Assembly: GCA_046290815.1 (NCBI GenBank)
Contig: JBKBUF010000003.1
Location: 62,001-126,000, forward strand
DNA length: 64,000 nucleotides
From: JBKBUF01 sp046290815
GTDB taxonomy: Bacteria; Bacteroidota; Bacteroidia; Cytophagales; Cytophagaceae
Direction of reading: 5' to 3'
A program made the position numbers and the translations under genes. Every line of letters starts with the position of its first letter. The stretch's first letter is position 1. Below, in pieces: positions 26,545 through 35,812 of this stretch. The notes under the pieces are model-generated. The model was not told the origin of the DNA. It worked only from the letters and a program-made list of their open reading frames with translations, and ran no database searches.

Positions 26545-26802
26545 ATGACTTGGGAAGAATATTGCATTAAGAAAAAAATCAACAGCGAAGCTTTCAGGAA
26601 TGCCGAACCTGAGAGATGGGATGAGCTAAAGGACCTTTTTGAACAAATTCATCCGAATAGTTTCACTGAGCAAAAAAAATTTCTTATCAATGATATCAGA
26701 AGGTTATATCATCTAAAAGAGGAAATAGAGGTGGAAAATGAGAATAAACCGGTAGCTAAGCCAATATTAAAAAGTTCGCTCAATAAACAGAAAGAGGATT
26801 AA
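26545..26802 (+). CDS. Hypothetical small cytoplasmic protein
   Basis: An 85-residue charged protein (TWEEYCIKKKINSEAFRNAE, EQIHPNSFTEQKKFLINDIRR), predicted helical, with a basic tail. The open frame extends 25 codons upstream, but those residues are not protein-like in composition, and TATTTTTG (a TAnnTTTG match) at 26534-26541 lies inside them, so I chose the ATG at 26545. Function unknown. Its stop overlaps the stop of convergent cdaA on a shared TTAA. Confidence 0.65.
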   Translation: MTWEEYCIKKKINSEAFRNAEPERWDELKDLFEQIHPNSFTEQKKFLINDIRRLYHLKEEIEVENENKPVAKPILKSSLNKQKED

Positions 26803-27644
26803 CTTTCAACTTCCTCTTTGTTTTCCTGTCTTATTGTTTCATCATCTTCAAGTAAATAAAATACTAATTTTTGCTTTAATTCAGATTTTGATAGATTGGA
26901 AATTATATTTCCGTTTACAGCGAGAGAGATTTGCCCTGTTTCTTCTGAAACCACCAGGACGATAGCGTCTGTCACCTCCGTAATACCAATAGCTGCTCTG
27001 TGTCGTAAGCCAAATTGTGCAGGTAATTGATCATTTTCAGATACAGGCAGGATACATCTTGCAGCTTTAATTCTATTGTTTGAAATTATAACTGCACCAT
27101 CATGGAGCGGACTGTTTTTTTGAAAGATAGATAACAGTAACCTTTTGCTAATAACTGCATCTAATATGTCTCCTGATTCTGCATAGAATTTCAATTCTGA
27201 GCTTTTTGAGAATACAATTAATGCACCTGTATTTGTACCTCCCAGAATTTTGGCTGATTCAATAATAGGGGAAAGGGCAATACTTTGTGAAGCCTTAACT
27301 TCTTTTCTTTTCCATGGCAGGTTTCTGAAAAATGATTTTTTGTTAAATACAGTGGTTTTACCTATGATAAGCAAAAATTTCCGTATTTCCTGTTGAAATA
27401 AAATGATTCCCGCAATAACTCCGACACCGATAAACTGACCTAATATGGATGTCAACAGCTCCATTCCGGCTGCTTTTACAAGCATATAAACCAGGTATAT
27501 TGAAAGAAATCCAAGGAAAATTCTAACCGCCACAGTTCCTTTCAATAATTTATACAGCTGGTAAAGCAAATAACTTACCAGAAGGATATCAAGAATATCT
27601 ATCCAACTTATCTCTAAAAACCCTATGTTAAATAGCCTAATCAA
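26799..27644 (-). CDS. cdaA: Diadenylate cyclase CdaA
   Basis: Membrane enzyme that makes c-di-AMP from two ATP. It has 281 residues: three N-terminal helices (about 12-90) and a DAC (DisA_N) domain with the catalytic DGA motif at 182-184 and RHRAA at 214-218. An amphipathic C-terminal tail is rich in Glu. Its start overlaps the folP end by 8 bases, so the two genes are coupled. c-di-AMP controls potassium balance and wall stress in other bacteria; no target is visible here. Confidence 0.95.
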   Translation of the reverse strand: MIRLFNIGFLEISWIDILDILLVSYLLYQLYKLLKGTVAVRIFLGFLSIYLVYMLVKAAGMELLTSILGQFIGVGVIAGIILFQQEIRKFLLIIGKTTVFNKKSFFRNLPWKRKEVKASQSIALSPIIESAKILGGTNTGALIVFSKSSELKFYAESGDILDAVISKRLLLSIFQKNSPLHDGAVIISNNRIKAARCILPVSENDQLPAQFGLRHRAAIGITEVTDAIVLVVSEETGQISLAVNGNIISNLSKSELKQKLVFYLLEDDETIRQENKEEVES

Positions 27645-28515
27645 TATTTTCTGATTCCTTTATTTTATTATAAATTTTTATTGCTTCTATAGCCGGCTTT
27701 ACATCATGTACTCTTAAAACAGAACATCCTTTCATGAGAGCTATTGTATTAATTACCGTTGTTCCGTTTAAAGCCTCTTCCGATGTAACATTCAAAGTTT
27801 TACTTATCATTGATTTCCTTGAAATACCTGCAAGAATTGGCAGTTCAAGAATTTTAAAAATATCTAAATCATTTAAAAGTTTAAAATTTTGTTCGATTGT
27901 TTTTGAGAACCCAAATCCCGGATCGATAATTATGTCTTTAATACCAGCGTCTCTTGCCAAGGAAATTTTCTTTGCAAAGTATTGCAGCAAATCCTTTACC
28001 AAATCATCATAATGGGTAAATTGTTGCATAGTTTGTGGAGTTCCTCTCATGTGCATCAAAATATACGGTGCATTAAATTGTGCAACTGTCTCGTACATTA
28101 GCTTATCCAGTTCCCCTCCGGAAATATCATTAATGATAGATGCCCCTTCAGAAAGTGCTTCATTAGCAATAGAAGAACGGAAGGTATCAACCGAAATAAT
28201 GATATCAGGAAATTGTTTCACCAAAGACTTAATGGCAGGAACCACTCTGCTTCTTTCTTCATTTTCAGTAACATCTTTCGCTCCGGGCCTTGAAGAGTAG
28301 CCTCCCAAGTCTATAAAGGCTGCCCCTTCGCTAAGCATTTTTTCTGTATTTTTTAGTATTTGAGTTTCAGAAAGATTCGACCCTCCATCATAAAAAGAAT
28401 CAGGAGTTACATTAAGAATTCCCATTACAACAGGTTGGTCCAGAACTACTAAGTTTCCCTTTATTTTCAATGTTTTTTTTGGGCAAAAAACTGTATCTTT
28501 CGAGTCAAACACCAT
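27637..28515 (-). CDS. folP: Dihydropteroate synthase
   Basis: Condenses p-aminobenzoate with dihydropterin pyrophosphate in folate synthesis. The TIM-barrel signatures GILNVTPDSFYDGG, DLGGYSSRPGA, NDISGG, DPGFGFSKT and AGISRKS are visible. The longest frame starts 43 codons upstream at 28644, but that would overlap the divergent DUF1599 gene, and its first residues have no family character. The ATG at 28515 gives 292 residues, the usual length. Confidence 0.95.
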   Translation of the reverse strand: MVFDSKDTVFCPKKTLKIKGNLVVLDQPVVMGILNVTPDSFYDGGSNLSETQILKNTEKMLSEGAAFIDLGGYSSRPGAKDVTENEERSRVVPAIKSLVKQFPDIIISVDTFRSSIANEALSEGASIINDISGGELDKLMYETVAQFNAPYILMHMRGTPQTMQQFTHYDDLVKDLLQYFAKKISLARDAGIKDIIIDPGFGFSKTIEQNFKLLNDLDIFKILELPILAGISRKSMISKTLNVTSEEALNGTTVINTIALMKGCSVLRVHDVKPAIEAIKIYNKIKESENID

Positions 28516-28553
28516 TTTTATTTTATCGGAACCAATAATAATAATATATAAAA

Positions 28554-29114
28554 TTGATAAATCAAACCGCAGCCGAATATAAACAGGTAATTGATTCTTG
28601 CAGGGATATTTTTGTAAACAAAACCATAGATTATGGGACTGCATGGAGAATTTTAAGGTTACCTTCTATTACAGATCAGATTTTTATAAAAGCTCAACGG
28701 ATCAGGTCCATACAGGAGAAGGGAACCCAAAAAATTGAAGAGGATATTACCGCTGAATTTGTCGGTATTATTAACTATTGTATCATTGCGATTATACAAA
28801 TGGCGATGAAAGAATCTGATCCGATGGAACTTCCGGCAGAGAAAGTTAGTATGCTCTATGATAGGTATGCCGAAGAAACCATGAAGCTTTTCCTTGATAA
28901 AAATCATGATTATGGGGAAGCATGGCGGGAAATGAGGGTCACATCCATAACCGATATTATCTTAATGAAACTTTTAAGAGTTAAACAAATCGAAGATAAT
29001 GAGGGTGTTACCCGAATTTCTGAGGGAGTAAAGGCAAATTACCAGGATATGATAAATTATTCAGTTTTTGCTCTAATAAAGTTGGGTTATAAAAAAAATG
29101 AAGCTCTTTCTTAA
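28554..29114 (+). CDS. DUF1599 family protein with internal duplication
   Basis: A 186-residue protein made of two similar halves. DYGTAWR...SITDQIFIKAQRIRSIQ...INYCIIAI (about 23-83) repeats as DYGEAWR...SITDIILMKLLRVKQIE...INYSVFAL (about 116-176). This is the DUF1599 family. I recall Pfam linking this domain to nucleotide modification loci, but function is unproven. The only usable start is TTG at 28554. It is divergent from folP-cdaA and overlaps the next gene by 17 bases. Confidence 0.85.
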   Translation: MINQTAAEYKQVIDSCRDIFVNKTIDYGTAWRILRLPSITDQIFIKAQRIRSIQEKGTQKIEEDITAEFVGIINYCIIAIIQMAMKESDPMELPAEKVSMLYDRYAEETMKLFLDKNHDYGEAWREMRVTSITDIILMKLLRVKQIEDNEGVTRISEGVKANYQDMINYSVFALIKLGYKKNEALS

Positions 29115-30222
29115 TATTATAAGACTTCTCGTTGGCGGTCTTTTTATTTTCTCAGGTGCAGTTAAATTAAATGATCCTTACGGTACTGCGTACAAGCTGG
29201 AGGAATATTTTCATGTTTTCTCTACTGATTTTGGATCTGTTTTTCAGGCATTCATACCATATAGCCTGCTCCTTTCTATAATAATATGTGGGTTAGAAGT
29301 TATTCTGGGGGTAGCTTTATTAATTAATTATAAAATCAGGAAGTCCTCAGCGATAGCCCTTGGGCTCGTAATATATTTCACCTTTTTGACTTTTTATTCC
29401 TTTTATTTTGATAAAGTAAAGGAATGTGGCTGTTTCGGGACTTTTATTGTCCTCACTGCAAAGCAATCTTTTTATAAAGACTTGATCCTGTTAGCTTTTG
29501 TTGGTGTAATTTTCATATTCAGATCGCGTCTGAATACTGCTTTATACCCTCTATCGGGCAATTTGGTTATGGTAATTTCAACCGTGTTGACATTCGGATT
29601 CGGATATTATACTGCTGCTCATTTGCCTGTATTTGATACGCTTAACTTTAAAGTCGGTGCCGATATACCATCATTAATTACTCCGGAGGAGAGGCCTGTT
29701 TATAAATATGTTCTTGAAAAAGAAGGTAAGGAATTTGAATTTTTACAGGAAAACTATCCATCCGATCCTTCGTATAATTTCGTCAGGTATATTTTGCTCA
29801 ATAAGGATTCCACCAAATTAATTCCGAAAATTACCAATTATGTAATAGAAGGGGAGGACGGAGATATAAGCAAAAGTACTTTAATAGGGAAAAAACTTTT
29901 AATCACATTCCCTGATCCATATTCCGGATTTGAAAATTGTAAAGATGATTGTCTTTTACAATTGAGGAATCTTATTACTTTGGCTGAAAAGGAGGGGATT
30001 CAACCAATGCTGGTATTGAAACACATGGATGCATCAGAAGTTGAATCTTTAAGACATGAAAGTCAGTTGTCGGCACCTTATTATTTTGCAGACGATGTTT
30101 TGTTGAAAATGATGGTCCGCTCAAATCCGGGGATTATTCTTTTGAATGAAGGGAAAGTAAAAGGAAAGTGGCATTACAATGATATTCCGGAAATAAACAA
30201 AATAAAATATTTAATTAAGTAG
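29098..30222 (+). CDS. BT_3928-type membrane protein (DoxX-like plus thioredoxin-like)
   Basis: A 374-residue protein. Residues 1-170 form a four- to five-helix DoxX/MauE-like membrane domain with KECGCFG (C110, C112), a likely redox pair. After about residue 180 there is a soluble domain with ENCKDDC and NPGIILLNEGKVKGKWH, the latter resembling the cis-proline region of thioredoxin folds. A role in disulfide exchange across the membrane is inferred from this. The DUF1599-BT_3928 pair is a recurrent neighbourhood in the phylum. Confidence 0.8.
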   Translation: MKLFLNIIRLLVGGLFIFSGAVKLNDPYGTAYKLEEYFHVFSTDFGSVFQAFIPYSLLLSIIICGLEVILGVALLINYKIRKSSAIALGLVIYFTFLTFYSFYFDKVKECGCFGTFIVLTAKQSFYKDLILLAFVGVIFIFRSRLNTALYPLSGNLVMVISTVLTFGFGYYTAAHLPVFDTLNFKVGADIPSLITPEERPVYKYVLEKEGKEFEFLQENYPSDPSYNFVRYILLNKDSTKLIPKITNYVIEGEDGDISKSTLIGKKLLITFPDPYSGFENCKDDCLLQLRNLITLAEKEGIQPMLVLKHMDASEVESLRHESQLSAPYYFADDVLLKMMVRSNPGIILLNEGKVKGKWHYNDIPEINKIKYLIK

Positions 30223-30223
30223 A

Positions 30224-31276
30224 ATGTTCAGATTTATAGCTTCAAGGCTTGTTTATGGTTTTTTGGTCCTTTTTGGCGCTTTGATAGTTGTATTTTTTCT
30301 TTTTAATGTTTTACCAGGCGATCCGGTAGCTATGATGGCAGGTCAGCGCACGGATGTTTCCACACGTGAGGCCATTACCCGGGAATTAGGTTTAGATAAA
30401 CCTTTAAGTACTCAGCTTGCATATTATCTTAATGATTTGTCTCCACTCTCTGTGCACACAGACACCGAGCAGAACAGAAAGAATTATGAATACAATCCGA
30501 TTTTTTCCTTCAGTGATAAAGTAGTCGTTTTTAAAGCACCTTATTTGCGAAGGTCATTCCAAACCAATAAAAAGGTTAGTGAAATAATACTGGAAAATCT
30601 TGAAGGAACCTTTTGGCTTGCCTTTGCTGCTATGGTATTCGCAACAATTTTTGGGATTTTATTCGGGGTAATTGCATCCCTTCGCCAGAACAGCTTAATG
30701 GATCATTCAATGATCTCCCTTTCTGTCGTGGGTATTTCAGCTCCTCCTTTTGTTATGGGAGCTCTTATAGCAATGTTTTTCGGATATTACTTGGCAGAAT
30801 ATACAGGGTTAAATACATCAGGACAGTTATGGGAAGATGATATAACAGGCAGGAAGCTCGTATTGAAAAATATTATCCTACCTGCATTTACCTTAGGATT
30901 ACGTCCCCTTGCAATCATTGTTCAGCTTACAAGAAGTTCCATGCTTGATGTCATGTCTCAGGATTATATAAGGACTGCAAGAGCAAAGGGGCTGCGCTAT
31001 TATAAGATCATTGTAAAGCATGCTCTGAAAAATGCTTTAAATCCGGTAATTACTGCTGTGTCGGGCTGGCTAGCTTCTCTTATGGCGGGTGCATTTTTCA
31101 TAGAATACATTTTTAACTGGAAGGGTATTGGCTCTGTTACTATCGATGCAGTTTACAAACTTGATTTTCCGGTGGTAATGGGTACTACACTTTTTGTAGC
31201 ATTGGTATTTATTGTCATTAATATCTTCGTAGATATCCTTTATGCAGCCATTGATCCTCGGGTGCGTTTAAAATAA
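30224..31276 (+). CDS. ABC transporter permease, DppB/OppB type
   Basis: Inner-membrane permease of the peptide/nickel ABC family. It has 350 residues and about six helices. The N-terminal block LPGDPVAMMAGQ and the EAA loop DYIRTARAKGLRYYKIIVKHALKNALNPVIT are typical. A long periplasmic insertion (about residues 65-115) follows the first helix. No DppC, ATPase or binding-protein gene is adjacent, so partners must lie elsewhere. It starts one base after the DoxX-like gene. Confidence 0.9.
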   Translation: MFRFIASRLVYGFLVLFGALIVVFFLFNVLPGDPVAMMAGQRTDVSTREAITRELGLDKPLSTQLAYYLNDLSPLSVHTDTEQNRKNYEYNPIFSFSDKVVVFKAPYLRRSFQTNKKVSEIILENLEGTFWLAFAAMVFATIFGILFGVIASLRQNSLMDHSMISLSVVGISAPPFVMGALIAMFFGYYLAEYTGLNTSGQLWEDDITGRKLVLKNIILPAFTLGLRPLAIIVQLTRSSMLDVMSQDYIRTARAKGLRYYKIIVKHALKNALNPVITAVSGWLASLMAGAFFIEYIFNWKGIGSVTIDAVYKLDFPVVMGTTLFVALVFIVINIFVDILYAAIDPRVRLK

Positions 31277-31340
31277 ATTAATCTTATTTGTCTTAGAATT
31301 CTTTTGGACTCAGGTATTTTTTATTTTTGAATAAAGCAAA

Positions 31341-31856
31341 ATGTATATGAGGATTTACCTTATCGGTCTGCCTGGTTCAGGAAAATCAACTATTGGAAGA
31401 CAATTATCACTGGAAATGAAGATGACTTTTGTTGACACTGATGAAGAAATAATAAAACAGGAGGGAAATTCGATAAAAGAGATTTTTGAGAAAAGAGGGG
31501 AGAACTATTTCAGAAAGGTCGAAAGCGAAGTTTTGAAAAAAGTATCTCAAATAGAAAACGTCATTATATCAACTGGTGGTGGAACTCCATGTTTTTTTGA
31601 CAATATGAAGGTAATAAAAGAAAATGGGAAGAGTATTTTTATTGATGTAAGTCCTGAGGAAATTGTAAGTAGAATGTGGGCAACAGGCAATCAGAACCGG
31701 CCGATGACAGAAGGTAAATCGAAAGAGGAATTACGAGAATTTTTAAGCGCAAAGCTTAAAGAACGGTTTGGGTTTTACAACCAGGCAGATTATCATTTAA
31801 AAGGTAATAACCTTTCAACAAAAGATATTATAAAAGTTTTACATTCAGAAGTGTAA
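31341..31856 (+). CDS. aroK: Shikimate kinase
   Basis: Phosphorylates shikimate at position 3 in aromatic amino acid synthesis. It has 171 residues. Walker A is GLPGSGKST, followed by DTDEEI, FRKVESEVL and the shikimate-binding STGGGTPC. The start could be the first or third codon (MYM). It is four bases from the end of a convergent gene. Confidence 0.95.
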   Translation: MYMRIYLIGLPGSGKSTIGRQLSLEMKMTFVDTDEEIIKQEGNSIKEIFEKRGENYFRKVESEVLKKVSQIENVIISTGGGTPCFFDNMKVIKENGKSIFIDVSPEEIVSRMWATGNQNRPMTEGKSKEELREFLSAKLKERFGFYNQADYHLKGNNLSTKDIIKVLHSEV

Positions 31857-31860
31857 AACA

Positions 31861-32754
31861 CTACTTTTTATAAAAGCTGTTAATTAAGCCATCCATGCAC
31901 AGGTAGTACAAACCGGGAGATAATGTTTCTACATCTATGATGGTTTCCTTACCTGATTTCACTAGTTTGCCTCTGGAATTATAAATTTCAAAATACACCT
32001 CTCTTGAGGCAGTAATTTTATCATCTACTCTTTGCGGAAAAAAAGTAGCAGCAGGAAGGTCGTTTATTTTCTTCTGAAATTTGTCAACCTTATCTTCATA
32101 TTTGATTGTATACTCACCTGCTTCTATACCTGAAAGGTCAATTTCTTCTCCTTTACCTTTTAAAATTGTGGATCCTTTCTGATCCTGAATTTCATATTTC
32201 GTTTTACCGGTAAATACAATTTTAGCCGAAGATGTTTTTGGATAAAAGTTAACTTGTTCAAAGTATATAAAGTGCAGTTTTTTTTCGAGATCCGCTTCAT
32301 CAAGGTCTTTTGCCACTATCACACCTCTTTCATCAATGAGGAATGTAGCAGGGATAGAGCCTACGTTATATGCGACTGCCACTTTATTATCCCAGCCCTT
32401 CAGGTCACTTCCATGGTTTGGCCAAGTGAGTTTATCGGCTTTAATGGCGTTCATCCATGGCTCTTTTTTAGAATCAAGGGAAATGCTGAATATTTCAAAT
32501 CCTTCGGGATTGAATTTTTTATAAACATGTATCAATTCCTTGTTTGCTTCTCTGCAAGGGAGGCACCAGGATGCCCAGAAATCAAGTAGAATAACTTTTC
32601 CTTGTAATGAAGATAATGTTATGCTTTTACCTGTCGGATCGGTGATGGTAAAATCAGGAGCTTTCTCCCCGACTTTTGGCCCGCCACCAGCCAATACAGT
32701 AAATGACGTTAGCATTAAAAACAGTAAAAGCCGAGGGGCATTGTATTTACGCAT
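31861..32754 (-). CDS. TlpA-like thioredoxin with T9SS-like C-terminal domain
   Basis: A 297-residue exported protein: signal peptide (about 1-23), then a TlpA/AhpC-type thioredoxin domain (about 27-170) with the redox motif WCLPC near residue 63. The last 70 residues (VYFEIYNSRGKLVKSG, LSPGLYYL) resemble a type A sorting domain of the T9SS. The combination suggests a disulfide reductase exported to the cell surface, but the sorting domain lacks the typical YPNP start, so it is tentative. Confidence 0.82.
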   Translation of the reverse strand: MRKYNAPRLLLFLMLTSFTVLAGGGPKVGEKAPDFTITDPTGKSITLSSLQGKVILLDFWASWCLPCREANKELIHVYKKFNPEGFEIFSISLDSKKEPWMNAIKADKLTWPNHGSDLKGWDNKVAVAYNVGSIPATFLIDERGVIVAKDLDEADLEKKLHFIYFEQVNFYPKTSSAKIVFTGKTKYEIQDQKGSTILKGKGEEIDLSGIEAGEYTIKYEDKVDKFQKKINDLPAATFFPQRVDDKITASREVYFEIYNSRGKLVKSGKETIIDVETLSPGLYYLCMDGLINSFYKK

Positions 32755-32818
32755 ATTACAAAGTTAAGTAACTCCTGAATTTACATTGGTTTTGCTTATT
32801 TTGCAAGAAGTCTAAACG

Positions 32819-34351
32819 TTAAAAGGTTGTACCGACAGTTATAACTATATTTAGATTCCTGTTACGTATGTCAGCTACAGGTTCTCTTCCATTGTTCAAT
32901 GTATATGGTCTGTAGTTACTGTTGAAAAAACTTTGTACAAAGGCGATGTCGGTGTAGAAGTCAGAGGTTCTGTATCCTGCGCCAAGGCTGGCCATATAGA
33001 TATTTCTATTGACATCATCGATATCGCCTCTTCTAAAGGGATCGGCTATTTTAGCAAAACCGGCACGGAATCTAAGGTCATCTTTTCTTAATTCCCCTCC
33101 AAGGTTGATGTTAATTCCCGGTTTATAAATATTACTGATTGTAATATTATCATTAGCAAAATCTCCGGGCTCTGGTCCTTTAAGTTTGGCAGTATTATAG
33201 GCTACATATTCAATATCTGCTGATAAAAATCCAGACTTACCTGCGAAGAAAGATCCTCCGGCTTTGATTCTGGCAGGTAAGGTTAAATTGTAGTTATAGG
33301 AACCGGGTAAAGTTTTTTCCGATACATTTCTATCACCATTTGGAAGAGGTTGGTTGAGGTTCGTCCTCACCTGATATTGATATTCTTCTCTCATACCGTA
33401 GTAAGTTGGTGATTGAATATTAATACCTATTCTGGCTACATCACCAATTCTATAAATTGCTCCCATCTTAAAATTAATACCTGTGCCCCTGATTTTTAAA
33501 TTGTCAATAAAGGTGAAATTTTCTACAATCGATGGGTTCTGATACTCCAGTATTCTTTCTTTAAATACTTTTTCGGAATTATATCTTATGGATGCAATGC
33601 CAATTCCACCACCAATATAGAATACATCATCAAAGTTTCCGCCATAAGCAAAATCCCATTCATATTGGGCACCTTTTGTTGTTACAGTTTCCTGCTGTCT
33701 TACCGGATTGCCATTGAGAGTGGAAGTGTAATTATAGTCATCGACAGGATCCATCAAATACCCCCAATAAGCAAGTCCCTGCATATCGGTTATGTTACCA
33801 GGGTATTGATCAACGTCATAGTAATCCACAAAGGTACCATTGGCGCTTTCTGCAAAATAATCTGTGATTGAATTTCTGAAGTTATTACCTGCATACCTGA
33901 ATTGATTTTGAAAGTTATTGGTCCTCGTCATGCTGATTCCGAATGCTCCTCCTCTCCAGCTGCCTGGAAGGTAATCTTCCTTAGGAGAGGCGAATACTAT
34001 CCCCATATTTGGCAAATTAAAATTTTGCCTGGTGTCATTTTCCCTGTTCCCAAGAAAGGTGGAGGTAGTGCTGGCAAAATTTAAACCTGTACTAATTGAC
34101 ATATCTGATTTTCTATAAAAACCAAGACCTGCGGGATTATTATGAATCGTTCCTATGTCAGCTCCTAATGAACTAGTTGCACCACCTATTCCTAAATAGC
34201 GGGCAGAACCTGTAGGCAAAATCTGGGCATATCTTCCAACTTCAAAAAAGTATCCTGTTGATCCAGGCTCTACTCCATTGTTTTGGGCAAAAGCGTTAAT
34301 ACAAATAAAATGAAAAAGACAGATTACACCTGTTTTAAAATGTTTAATCAT
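32819..34351 (-). CDS. FadL/OmpP1-type outer-membrane protein
   Basis: A 510-residue beta-barrel with a signal peptide (about 1-22). The block GSARYLGIGGATSSLGADIG followed by NPAGLGFYRKSDMSIS is diagnostic of the OmpP1/FadL/TodX family in Bacteroidota, which transports hydrophobic compounds. Later strands alternate aromatic and polar residues and it ends in VTVGTTF with a terminal aromatic. Substrate unknown. Confidence 0.88.
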   Translation of the reverse strand: MIKHFKTGVICLFHFICINAFAQNNGVEPGSTGYFFEVGRYAQILPTGSARYLGIGGATSSLGADIGTIHNNPAGLGFYRKSDMSISTGLNFASTTSTFLGNRENDTRQNFNLPNMGIVFASPKEDYLPGSWRGGAFGISMTRTNNFQNQFRYAGNNFRNSITDYFAESANGTFVDYYDVDQYPGNITDMQGLAYWGYLMDPVDDYNYTSTLNGNPVRQQETVTTKGAQYEWDFAYGGNFDDVFYIGGGIGIASIRYNSEKVFKERILEYQNPSIVENFTFIDNLKIRGTGINFKMGAIYRIGDVARIGINIQSPTYYGMREEYQYQVRTNLNQPLPNGDRNVSEKTLPGSYNYNLTLPARIKAGGSFFAGKSGFLSADIEYVAYNTAKLKGPEPGDFANDNITISNIYKPGININLGGELRKDDLRFRAGFAKIADPFRRGDIDDVNRNIYMASLGAGYRTSDFYTDIAFVQSFFNSNYRPYTLNNGREPVADIRNRNLNIVITVGTTF

Positions 34352-34395
34352 TCTGAAATAAATATAAAGAGTAAAAAATACCTGTACTGTTGTGG

Positions 34396-34421
34396 AAAAA
34401 TCCCGGGGATAATCCCGGGAT
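34396..34421 (-). terminator. Terminator of the low-complexity lipoprotein gene
   Basis: A 9-bp GC-rich stem (34400-34408 with 34413-34421, one G-T pair), loop ATAA, followed on the minus strand by five T residues. Confidence 0.8.
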
Positions 34422-34441
34422 GTTATACGTTTTGATGCTGA

Positions 34442-35812
34442 TTAAAATCTCTTCCTTCCGGGAGAATTTCCTCCTCCGCCACCACCGTTATTTCCGCCTC
34501 CTCCGCCACCACCGGAGTTAAACCCGCCACCGTTTTGCGGACGGCTGTAAGATGGACTAGAGGATGGTGTGGAAGGAGTTGAATAACTATTGTTGTTGTT
34601 ATAGTTATTATTTCTCGGTTGTGAGTAATTGTCATTTGTTTCTATTCTCGGACGAGCAGCAGGTCTTGAATAATTGTTGTTTTGATTATTATACTGACTT
34701 CCCGAATTGTTATTCACTCCTGAGTTACTATTATTGACGTTGTTGTTTCTGCCTTGGTTATTATTGTTTGGATTAGAGCTATAATTATAAGTATTGTTAT
34801 TGTTATTAGTTGTCCTGTCATTTGTACTTGAGTTAGAATTAGGAGTAACAGAAGGTCTGTTATAGCTATCTCTCGGTCTAACGTTTTGGTTGTAAGTGTT
34901 TGTAGACTGATTAGTTCCATCCTCCCTTTGCGGTCTTCCGGAATTCGAATTATAATTTGAATTCGAATTGCTTGAAGGAGCACCTCTGACAACTCGTGGC
35001 CCGTTTACCACATTTCTTTGAGGTCGGTTTAAAGAGCCTCCACCTCCTGACCCTGAGCCACCCCAACCAGGATTAGCAGCATAAAATCCATTGTGGAACC
35101 CATGGTAGTAACCCATGTTGTAATTGTTGTATCCATACCAGGGTGTGGCCCAATAAGGGTTATAGGGATTATAAGAATAAAAGAACGGGTCGTAACCGTA
35201 ACCATATCCCCAAGGACTACCCCATGGATTACCTCCCCAGCCATATCCCCAAGGGTTATATGCATAAGGTGAATATCCGTAACCATAATACATGCTTACA
35301 GATGAATAATGATTAGTCCAGCCATATCCCCAACCCATTCCTACCATGGGAGTCATAACAGGAGTAAATCCGAAATACGGATTCCAGCCCCAACCGGTGG
35401 CATATCCAAAACTCACATTCCATCCATTACGTGGTCTGTGAAAGTAAGAGTAAGGGTTGTAGCCATATGACATGCCCCATGCTGTAGGAGTACCCCATCC
35501 TGTGTTGTAATTATTCGTGATGAAGGTATTCCCGCCGTTAACGGAAGAATTATTGCTTTTTCTGTAGCGGGAATAGTCAACATTGTTATTGCTTGCGTAA
35601 TTGTAATCTTCGGCGCTGGATCCGTAGGTATTAATCTGCTCCGCTTTTCTTTTTTCCAGGTCCGCAGCACTTTTTTCTTTAGCTGCTTTTCTGTCTCTGG
35701 AAGAGAAATATAAATCATCGCTTTCAGATGATTGACCTATTTGTCCCTGAGAACAGCTAACCAATGCAATTGATGTGAAAATCAGGAAATTTATTTGTAT
35801 CAGCTTTTTCAT
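34442..35812 (-). CDS. Low-complexity lipoprotein (Trp/Gly/Tyr-rich, then Asn-rich)
   Basis: A 456-residue predicted lipoprotein: signal ending LVSC (cysteine near residue 20), then a charged segment with SDDLYFSSRDRK, a Trp/Gly/Tyr/Pro-rich region (about 105-245), an Asn/Ser/Tyr-rich region (about 265-415) and a Gly-rich, basic end. Function unknown. The composition suggests a disordered, sticky surface or periplasmic protein. Long out-of-frame open stretches in this region are by-products of the biased codons. A terminator follows. Confidence 0.75.
   Translation of the reverse strand: MKKLIQINFLIFTSIALVSCSQGQIGQSSESDDLYFSSRDRKAAKEKSAADLEKRKAEQINTYGSSAEDYNYASNNNVDYSRYRKSNNSSVNGGNTFITNNYNTGWGTPTAWGMSYGYNPYSYFHRPRNGWNVSFGYATGWGWNPYFGFTPVMTPMVGMGWGYGWTNHYSSVSMYYGYGYSPYAYNPWGYGWGGNPWGSPWGYGYGYDPFFYSYNPYNPYWATPWYGYNNYNMGYYHGFHNGFYAANPGWGGSGSGGGGSLNRPQRNVVNGPRVVRGAPSSNSNSNYNSNSGRPQREDGTNQSTNTYNQNVRPRDSYNRPSVTPNSNSSTNDRTTNNNNNTYNYSSNPNNNNQGRNNNVNNSNSGVNNNSGSQYNNQNNNYSRPAARPRIETNDNYSQPRNNNYNNNNSYSTPSTPSSSPSYSRPQNGGGFNSGGGGGGGNNGGGGGGNSPGRKRF

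Noticed and set aside
28516..28644. 43-codon N-terminal extension of folP
   Set aside because: Overlaps the divergent DUF1599 gene and lacks family similarity; the ATG at 28515 gives normal length.
34714..35718. Several 85-101 residue minus-strand frames inside the low-complexity lipoprotein gene
   Set aside because: Alternative frames of repetitive codons; compositions rich in Ile, Thr and Met are artefacts.
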